Shown here piece after piece: positions 1-5,323 of a stretch of DNA of 7,889 bases. The translations under genes were made by a program, and so were the position numbers. Positions within the stretch are counted from its first letter, which is position 1. Each line of letters opens with the position of its first letter. The stretch lies in assembly GCA_030680655.1 (NCBI GenBank), contig JAUXUZ010000381.1, positions 1-7,889 on the forward strand, written 5' to 3'. Source of the DNA: Phycisphaerales bacterium (lineage in GTDB: Bacteria > Planctomycetota > Phycisphaerae > Phycisphaerales > UBA1924). The notes under the pieces are model-generated. The model saw only the letters and a program-made list of their open reading frames with translations. It made no database searches and had not been told where the DNA came from.

Positions 1-213
1 GGCGTGATCACGCTCGTCGCTCACCCGCTCGCTTCGCTCTTCCGCTTCTACTCCGACCTTTCGCCCATGGCCGACCTGGTGGAGGGGCGTGTCGTCTCCT
101 GGGGCACCGTCGGGTCCTCGGCGGCAGTCATGGGGGGGCTCTGCCTCGCCCTGGGCTTTGCCGGATCGCTGATTTTCAAGAACCGCGAACTGGCGACCTA
201 CTCCGGCCAGTAA
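1..213 (+). CDS. C-terminal end of probable ABC-2 type transporter permease (5' truncated)
   Basis: The open frame enters from the left edge and stops at TAA 211-213, so only about 70 C-terminal residues are visible; the ATG at base 7 region or GTG at base 4 is internal and not a real start. The fragment has a membrane-adjacent stretch with HPLASLFRFYSDLSP, then a single clear hydrophobic helix (SSAAVMGGLCLALGFAGSLI) and a short charged tail ending FKNRELATYSGQ. A last transmembrane helix followed by a basic 'F..RE' tail is what ABC-2 family permeases look like at their C-terminus. The family call rests on this short tail only, so another multi-pass membrane protein is possible. The next gene starts 45 bases downstream on the same strand, which suggests a shared transcript and possibly a shared role at the membrane. 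Confidence 0.5.
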   Translation, partial: GVITLVAHPLASLFRFYSDLSPMADLVEGRVVSWGTVGSSAAVMGGLCLALGFAGSLIFKNRELATYSGQ

Positions 214-258
214 GCACGTAGTTCCCGTCCAATGCGGCCTGATCGCCGCGGGTGAAGC

Positions 259-2235
259 ATGAACCGCAACGGACTCATTCAACTCGTCGCGCTGGGTGTA
301 ATGGCGGCTGCGCTGCTGCTGAGCACGCTGCTGACGGTGCGCATCGCCGGCAGCATGGGGCGCAACCAGCTCGTCTACACGTCACAGGCCGAAGCGAGCA
401 TGACGCGCGAGGAAGCCCTGGGCATCGCCTCCGGCGCGTTCCGCGGCATGTTCGTCAACTTCCTGTGGCTGCGCGCACAGGACCTCAAGCAGGACGGCAA
501 GTACTGGGAGGCGGTGGACCTGGCCCGGACGATCACGCGCCTGCAGCCGCGCTTCCCGCGGGTGTGGGCCTTCCACGCGTGGAACCTGGCGTACAACATC
601 TCCGTCACCACGCAGACGCCCGAGGAGCGGTGGCAGTGGGTCAACGCCGGCGTCCGCCTGCTGCGCGACGAGGGCATCCCCGCCAATCCAAACGACATGC
701 TCCTGCACAAGGAGCTCGCGTGGATCTTCCTGCACAAGGTGCAGATGCGGATGGACGACGCCAACAACAAGTACAAAGAGTGGTTCGCGCGTGAGTGGAC
801 CATCGCCGCCGGACCGCCGCCCGACACCGTGATGACCAGCCCTAACCGCAGCGAGAACATCGAGGCGTGCGCGCTGCGCCTGCAGAACATCATCGACGCT
901 CCAGACTCGATGGAGACCATGGCAGCGGAATTCCCCGAGGCCTACGAGCTCGCCCAGCGCATCAAGGCCGAGGTCGGCATCGACCTGGCGACCGAGAAGG
1001 GCCGCTTCGAGATGCTCACCGCACGCGAGGAGTTCCGCTCCGCCCAGCGCCGCGCCGAGCTGTTCAAGCGGACGGTCTCCGCCGGCAAGATGGACCCGAA
1101 GCTCCTGCCGCTGCTGAGAGACCCGGACCTGTGGGCCAAGGCGTGGAACCCGCTCCTTGGCTACCTGCGCAAGCGGACGCTCATCGACACCTACCACATG
1201 GAGCCCGACCGGATGCTCCGCTACACCCGCAAGTACGGGCCCATGGACTGGCGCCACCCCGCGTCGCACGCGGTCTACTGGGCCGCCCGCGGCGTCGAGC
1301 AGGGCCTCAACCGCGTGCAGGAGCAGAACCGGGCTGACTTTGACTTCATCAACACCGACCGCATGGTGCTCCACGCCGTTCAGGAGCTCTACCGCACCGG
1401 GATTGTGCAGTACGACATCCTGCTGCCGCAGTACTTCGCACAGTTCCCCTCCATCGACTTCGTCGAGAGCTACGACTCGATCCTCGACGAGCTGATGAAG
1501 CGCGAGGAACTGCAGATGGCCGAGACCAAGGACGTCGACATGAAGGCCCGTGCCTACCGCTTCTACTCCGAGGGGTACGAGAACTTCCTCGGCGACGCGA
1601 TCGTCATGCTCTTCCGCCGCCAGCAGCTCGACAAGGCCCGCGCTTACCAGGAGAAGATGGCCACGTTCCCCGGGCGCAACCGCAACGACATCGACCGCGA
1701 GCGGATCCGCAACCTGCCCCTGAGCGACTACGTCGTCGAGGTGCTCAAGGACCGCACATCTACACCCAACGTCGCGCTCCAGGAGATCTTCAGCTCCCTG
1801 GAGGCGGCGTACGTCTTCGGCCTCCTCGCGGGCAACACCGACGTGTTCGACAAGAACTACGCCTACGCGGCCCGCTTCCACAAGGCTTTTTACGACGAGC
1901 AGTACCGCAAGACCAACGTCGACCGCGACGACCCGCGCATGGGCGTCGTGAGCGTTGACTTCCCCACGATCGCCGGGCAGGTGCTCTTCCAGACCACCCG
2001 CCTGCTGGGCCCCGATAACGGCTCGCTCGTCTACGGGCGTGCGCCCGACGATGCTCGCATGGTCGCCTACGCGATGTACGACGACCTGGCCCCCCGCGAC
2101 GACAAGGGCAACCGCATCGCCAGCGACCTCGACAAGATCTTCCCACCGCCAATCGGTTACGCCGAGTGGCGCAGGCAGAAGATGCTCGAGCAGCAGCAGC
2201 GCGACGCCATCCGCGGCAACCAGCAGATCAAGTAG
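259..2235 (+). CDS. Membrane-anchored TPR-like helical protein of unknown function (658 aa)
   Basis: The product begins with one hydrophobic segment (about residues 7-27) after a short polar N-terminus, which indicates a signal anchor with the rest outside the cytoplasm. Residues about 50-165 are helical and TPR-like: FLWLRAQDLKQDGKYWEA at 68-85, then LQPRFPRVWAFHAWNLAYN at 95-113, rich in the aromatic and alanine positions typical of stacked helix pairs. A second TPR-like patch lies at about 432-467 (YENFLGDAIVMLFRRQQLD). No enzyme motif is visible. The start ATG has GGGTGA just 3-4 bases upstream, a weak and rather close ribosome-binding site, but the hydrophobic N-terminus supports it. It follows the probable ABC permease by 45 bases, so a scaffold or accessory role for that membrane system is a reasonable guess and no more. 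I do not recognise a named family. Confidence 0.85.
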   Translation: MNRNGLIQLVALGVMAAALLLSTLLTVRIAGSMGRNQLVYTSQAEASMTREEALGIASGAFRGMFVNFLWLRAQDLKQDGKYWEAVDLARTITRLQPRFPRVWAFHAWNLAYNISVTTQTPEERWQWVNAGVRLLRDEGIPANPNDMLLHKELAWIFLHKVQMRMDDANNKYKEWFAREWTIAAGPPPDTVMTSPNRSENIEACALRLQNIIDAPDSMETMAAEFPEAYELAQRIKAEVGIDLATEKGRFEMLTAREEFRSAQRRAELFKRTVSAGKMDPKLLPLLRDPDLWAKAWNPLLGYLRKRTLIDTYHMEPDRMLRYTRKYGPMDWRHPASHAVYWAARGVEQGLNRVQEQNRADFDFINTDRMVLHAVQELYRTGIVQYDILLPQYFAQFPSIDFVESYDSILDELMKREELQMAETKDVDMKARAYRFYSEGYENFLGDAIVMLFRRQQLDKARAYQEKMATFPGRNRNDIDRERIRNLPLSDYVVEVLKDRTSTPNVALQEIFSSLEAAYVFGLLAGNTDVFDKNYAYAARFHKAFYDEQYRKTNVDRDDPRMGVVSVDFPTIAGQVLFQTTRLLGPDNGSLVYGRAPDDARMVAYAMYDDLAPRDDKGNRIASDLDKIFPPPIGYAEWRRQKMLEQQQRDAIRGNQQIK

Positions 2236-2245
2236 GCCGCCCGAT

Positions 2246-3214
2246 TCACGAGCACAGCCGCGTCAGCGCCTCGCGGTACTTCGCCAGCGTGCCATCTGCG
2301 ATCGCCTGCGGCAGCACAGGGCCCGGCGCCTCCTTGTTCCACGCCCCCGACGACGCCAGCCCCTCCAGGTACTCACGCAGGAACTGCTTGTCGAAGCTCT
2401 TCTGCGCTGCGCCCGGTGCGTACCCGTCGACGGGCCAGAACCGCGATGAGTCGGGCGTCAGCGCCTCGTCGATCAGGATCGGCGGCTCCCACACCCGCCC
2501 CACACGCTCCCTCGAACCGGCACGAAGCCCGAACTCAAACTTGGTGTCGGCGATGATGATCCCGCGGGCCAGCGCGTGCGCCGCCGCCTCGTTGTAGATC
2601 CGCAGCGAAAGGTCCCGCAGCACCCCCATCGTCTCCAACCCCGCGATGTCGCACGCACGCTCGAAGCTGACGTTCTGATCGTGCCCGCTCGCCTCTTTGG
2701 TCGCCGGCGTGAAGATCGGCTCGGGCAGCTTGTCGCATTGGCGCAGCCCCTTGGGCAGTTTCACGCCGCACACCTCGCCGCTCTGCTGATACTCCTTCCA
2801 GCCGCTCCCCTCCAGATACCCACGCACCACGCACTCGATCGGCACCACGCTGCACCGGCGGCCGATCGTGATCCGCCCCTCCAGCCACGGCTTGAACGGC
2901 TCCAGCCCGAGATCCGGCGGCAGATCGCCCGTGCTCCCCGAGAGGTAGTGCGTCTCGCAGATCTTGCGCTGCTTGATGAACCCGAACCAGAACGCCGCCA
3001 TCTCCGTCAGCACGCGCCCCTTGCCCGTGATCGGCGTCGGCATCACCACGTCGAACGCGCTGATGCGGTCCGACGCCACCAGCAGCAGCCGCCCTTCCGG
3101 GTTCGCGGGCGTCGGTGGAAGCTCGTACACATCGCGCACCTTGCCGCGCCGAACCAGCGGCAACGGAAGCGTGCTGGCGTCTTGGGCGGACGGGGCCGGG
3201 GTAGCGGGGGTCAT
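2246..3214 (-). CDS. purC: Phosphoribosylaminoimidazole-succinocarboxamide synthase (SAICAR synthase)
   Basis: This cytoplasmic enzyme joins L-aspartate to CAIR using ATP to make SAICAR in de novo purine synthesis. Family signatures run in order (322-aa product): RRGKVRDVYEL at 22-32 (nucleotide-binding hairpin), ASDRISAFDVVMPTPITGKG at 47-66, IECVVRGYLEGSGWKEYQ at 126-143 (substrate site), ADTKFEFG at 222-229 and LIDEALTPDSSRFWP at 247-261. The C-terminal block SFDKQFLREYLEG is typical of the long form of about 300 residues (yeast Ade1-like), not the 235-residue E. coli form. I chose ATG at 3214; an in-frame ATG at 3253 would add 13 residues with no family support. Residues 1-20 are a Pro/Ala/Thr-rich extension. 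The gene stands alone, divergent from the GH10-like gene and converging on the gene at 259-2235; no other purine gene is in view. Confidence 0.96.
   Translation of the reverse strand: MTPATPAPSAQDASTLPLPLVRRGKVRDVYELPPTPANPEGRLLLVASDRISAFDVVMPTPITGKGRVLTEMAAFWFGFIKQRKICETHYLSGSTGDLPPDLGLEPFKPWLEGRITIGRRCSVVPIECVVRGYLEGSGWKEYQQSGEVCGVKLPKGLRQCDKLPEPIFTPATKEASGHDQNVSFERACDIAGLETMGVLRDLSLRIYNEAAAHALARGIIIADTKFEFGLRAGSRERVGRVWEPPILIDEALTPDSSRFWPVDGYAPGAAQKSFDKQFLREYLEGLASSGAWNKEAPGPVLPQAIADGTLAKYREALTRLCS
3184..3210 (+). other. Potential G-quadruplex motif at the purC start codon
   Basis: Four runs of three or more G occur on the plus strand at 3184-3186, 3192-3195, 3198-3201 and 3206-3210, separated by loops of 5, 2 and 4 bases. 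This satisfies the standard G3+N1-7 quadruplex rule. The G-rich strand is the template strand of purC, and the motif ends one base before its start codon (3212-3214). It encodes the Pro/Ala/Thr-rich N-terminal extension, so it may just reflect CCG/CCC/GCC codons in a high-GC genome. Confidence 0.4.
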
Positions 3215-3290
3215 TCGCTCACGATAGGACGCGGCGGCACAAATCGCCCCCACTTCGCGCCCACGCCAACGCTACCCTCCGCCGCTACCG
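3215..3290. promoter_or_regulatory. Divergent intergenic region between purC and the GH10-like gene
   Basis: These 76 bases must carry, or lie just downstream of, the promoters for purC (minus) and for the three-gene plus-strand cluster, because the genes diverge here. I see no convincing -35/-10 pair in either direction; the only AT-containing patches are CGATAGG near 3222-3228 and CACAAAT near 3238-3244. Neither start codon has a strong Shine-Dalgarno sequence. The call rests on gene layout and not on a recognised motif. Confidence 0.4.
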
Positions 3291-4925
3291 ATGCTCCGAT
3301 TCGCATTCAACAACCCGGGCCAGTGGACGCCAAAGCACGCGCACCTGATCGGCCCTGATGACCTTGCGCTCCCCGCCGAGATCACCCTCAACGGCACCGT
3401 GATCGAGGCCGTCAAACGCGTCGAGGGCGCCGGCTCGCTGGCGATCCAGTACCCGCTCCCCTCCCCAACCGGCGGCACGCTCACCCTCCGCACCACCCTG
3501 CTCCCCGAGCGACCGGCCCCCTACCTCCTCACGCTCGAGCTCGCACGCCACCAGGTCATGCTGCTGCTGAACAAGCTTGAGGAGTGGGCACTGTTTGACC
3601 TCCCCGCCAGCGACCCTGTGATGCTCGCCGTCGAGCGGGCCCGCAGCGCCTGGACGCACGCGCTGGTCGTGCAGCGCAGGTCCGGCAGCACAGGCCTCTA
3701 CTCAAGCGAAGCCGAGAGCGCCGCCACCGACGCGCTCATCGCCGCTATCGAGGCCGGAGAAGCGCTCGCCACGCTCTCGGCCCGGCTGCAGCACGCCCGG
3801 CGCATCAACGGCGAGCTCGACCGCCTCGCCCGCAAGCCGCCACCGGCCAACGCGATCACCGACCACGAGACGCAGGAGGCCCGCAAACGCGCCGCCGGCA
3901 GCGCGGGCGTCATCCTGCCCGAGGTCCCCCAGATCGGCGTGGGCGTCTGCCCCGCGGTCTTCAGCCCGGCTATCTGCGACGCCATCGTCAACTGCGCCGA
4001 CTTCATCTCCGTCCCCATGCGCTGGGCCGAGCTTGAGCCCAACGAGGGCAAGTACTCCTTCGCGCGTATCGACCGCTGGATCGAGTGGGCCGTCACCAAG
4101 GCCAAGCTCCCCGTCGTCGCCGGGCCCGTGCTTGACTTTGACGCCGGCGGCGTGCCCGACTTCCTTTACATCTGGGAGCACGACTACGAGACGCTCCGCG
4201 ACGTCGTCATCGAGCACGTCAAGCAGGTCGTCACGCGCTACCGCCGCACCGTTCACACCTGGACCATCTGCAGCGGCCTGCACGTCGCCAGCAACTTCGC
4301 GATCTCCTACGAGCAGGCCGTTGACCTGACGCGCGTCTGCGTGCTCATCGTCCGCAAGCTCCAGCCCTCGGCCAAGGTGCAGATCGAGATCGCCCAGCCC
4401 TGGGGTGAGTACACAGCCGAAGTCAGCGCCCGAGCCTCGCGCTCGATCCCGCCCGCCGTTTACTGCGAACTGCTCAACCAGGTCGGCGTTGACTTTGACG
4501 CCGTCGCCCTCAAGGTGCAGATGGGCATGCCCCTCCCCGGCCGCAGCACCCGCGACATGATGGCCCTCAGCGCCCTGCTCGACCGCTACGGCAAGCTCGA
4601 CAAGCCCCTCTCGATCAGCGTGCTCGGCGTCCCCTCCGCGCCCATCACCGCCATGGGTGAAGACGCCCTCGAGCCCGGCAGCTGGCGCCGCCCCTGGTCG
4701 ACCGAGCAGCAGGGGCTCTGGGCCGCCCGCGCCATGGCCCTTGCCGCCGGAAAGCCGTACGTCAAGAGCATCTGCTGGCAGGAGATCGCCGACGGGCCCG
4801 CGCCCTGCATGGCCGGCGGCGGACTGCTCAACGCCCAGGGACAACCGCGCCCCGCGATGGCCGCCCTCACCAAACTCCGCGAAGCCCTCCGCACCAAATC
4901 GACCACGCTCCCCGGAACCGACTGA
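3291..4925 (+). CDS. GH10-like TIM-barrel protein lacking the canonical catalytic glutamates
   Basis: The 544-residue product has no signal peptide, so it is probably cytoplasmic. Residues 1-105 form a beta-rich N-terminal domain ending in LPERPAPYLLTLELAR (71-86) and a helical stretch KLEEWALFD (95-103); residues 110-205 are helical. Residues about 213-535 resemble a GH10 xylanase barrel: MRWAELEPNEGKYSFARID at 243-261 (the GH10 'W..lEP..G.y.F...D' block), WTICSGLH at 324-331, QPWGEY at 369-374, LSISVLGVP at 440-448 and CWQEIADG at 495-502, then a GLLNAQGQPRPAMAAL ending (511-526). In true GH10 enzymes the acid/base Glu is in a 'WDVVNE' block and the nucleophile in 'ITE.D'; here those positions read Ser-Gly (328-329) and Val (444). 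From memory, planctomycete proteins of this layout are often annotated as endo-1,4-beta-xylanase; the sequence argues against that activity. The ATG start fits the conserved N-terminus, though no Shine-Dalgarno is visible. Confidence 0.85.
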   Translation: MLRFAFNNPGQWTPKHAHLIGPDDLALPAEITLNGTVIEAVKRVEGAGSLAIQYPLPSPTGGTLTLRTTLLPERPAPYLLTLELARHQVMLLLNKLEEWALFDLPASDPVMLAVERARSAWTHALVVQRRSGSTGLYSSEAESAATDALIAAIEAGEALATLSARLQHARRINGELDRLARKPPPANAITDHETQEARKRAAGSAGVILPEVPQIGVGVCPAVFSPAICDAIVNCADFISVPMRWAELEPNEGKYSFARIDRWIEWAVTKAKLPVVAGPVLDFDAGGVPDFLYIWEHDYETLRDVVIEHVKQVVTRYRRTVHTWTICSGLHVASNFAISYEQAVDLTRVCVLIVRKLQPSAKVQIEIAQPWGEYTAEVSARASRSIPPAVYCELLNQVGVDFDAVALKVQMGMPLPGRSTRDMMALSALLDRYGKLDKPLSISVLGVPSAPITAMGEDALEPGSWRRPWSTEQQGLWAARAMALAAGKPYVKSICWQEIADGPAPCMAGGGLLNAQGQPRPAMAALTKLREALRTKSTTLPGTD

Positions 4926-5323
4926 TGCCCACCGACGCCGAAAAGGCCGCCCCACAACCGCTCGCCGCCGCGGCCAAGTGGGGCGCCATCGCCGTGCTCG
5001 GCTCCGTCGCCATCATCGCCGTCACCTGGGTCATCCTGACCAACCGCACGCAACCCCTGATCGTCCCCTCCACCGATCGCCCCGCGGCCAGTGCCGATGC
5101 CGAGCAACCCCAAGCACCCACCATCGGCAGCCTGCTCGATCTCAACTCCGCCACCGCCGCGCAGCTCGAGCACCTTCCGGGCATCGGGCCCGCCCTCGCC
5201 GCGCGCATCATCGCCGACCGCACCCAGCACGGGCCCTACGCCACCGTCGAGCAGCTCGACCGCGTCCGAGGCATCGGCCCCAAGACCGTCGAGAAGCTGC
5301 GGCCGCACATCACGGTGAAGTGA
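4925..5323 (+). CDS. ComEA-like membrane-anchored helix-hairpin-helix DNA-binding protein
   Basis: The 132-residue product has a short cytoplasmic N-terminus, one transmembrane helix (about 19-39), a Pro/Ala-rich linker (41-67) and a C-terminal pair of helix-hairpin-helix motifs: LEHLPGIGPALAARII at 81-96 and LDRVRGIGPKTVEKLRP at 111-127, preceded by LDLNSATAAQL (71-81). This is the ComEA arrangement, in which a membrane-tethered tandem HhH domain binds double-stranded DNA without sequence preference during DNA uptake. Proteins of this kind are also widespread outside competence loci, and no comEC or pilus gene is in view, so a transformation role is unproven. The ATG overlaps the upstream stop by one base (TGATG), and the stop overlaps the likely mfd start, so translation of the three genes is probably coupled. 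Confidence 0.9.
   Translation: MPTDAEKAAPQPLAAAAKWGAIAVLGSVAIIAVTWVILTNRTQPLIVPSTDRPAASADAEQPQAPTIGSLLDLNSATAAQLEHLPGIGPALAARIIADRTQHGPYATVEQLDRVRGIGPKTVEKLRPHITVK

Noticed and set aside
234..249. Small hairpin GCGGC/GCCGC before the gene at 259.
   Set aside because: A 5-bp stem with a 6-base loop is common by chance in high-GC DNA and has no terminator tail.
382..1881. A 499-codon open frame on the minus strand opposite the 658-aa gene.
   Set aside because: Its translation is Val/Leu/Glu/Gly-rich low-complexity sequence without domain pattern; the plus-strand frame has a signal anchor and helical motifs. Long antisense frames are expected at this GC content.
3702..4955. A 417-codon open frame on the minus strand opposite the GH10-like gene.
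   Set aside because: It is Gly/Asp/Val-rich with no recognisable motif, and the plus-strand product has clear GH10-like blocks.
4925..5323. Complete competence locus suggested by the ComEA-like gene.
   Set aside because: No comEC, comF or type IV pilus gene is present, and ComEA-like HhH proteins occur in many non-competence settings.
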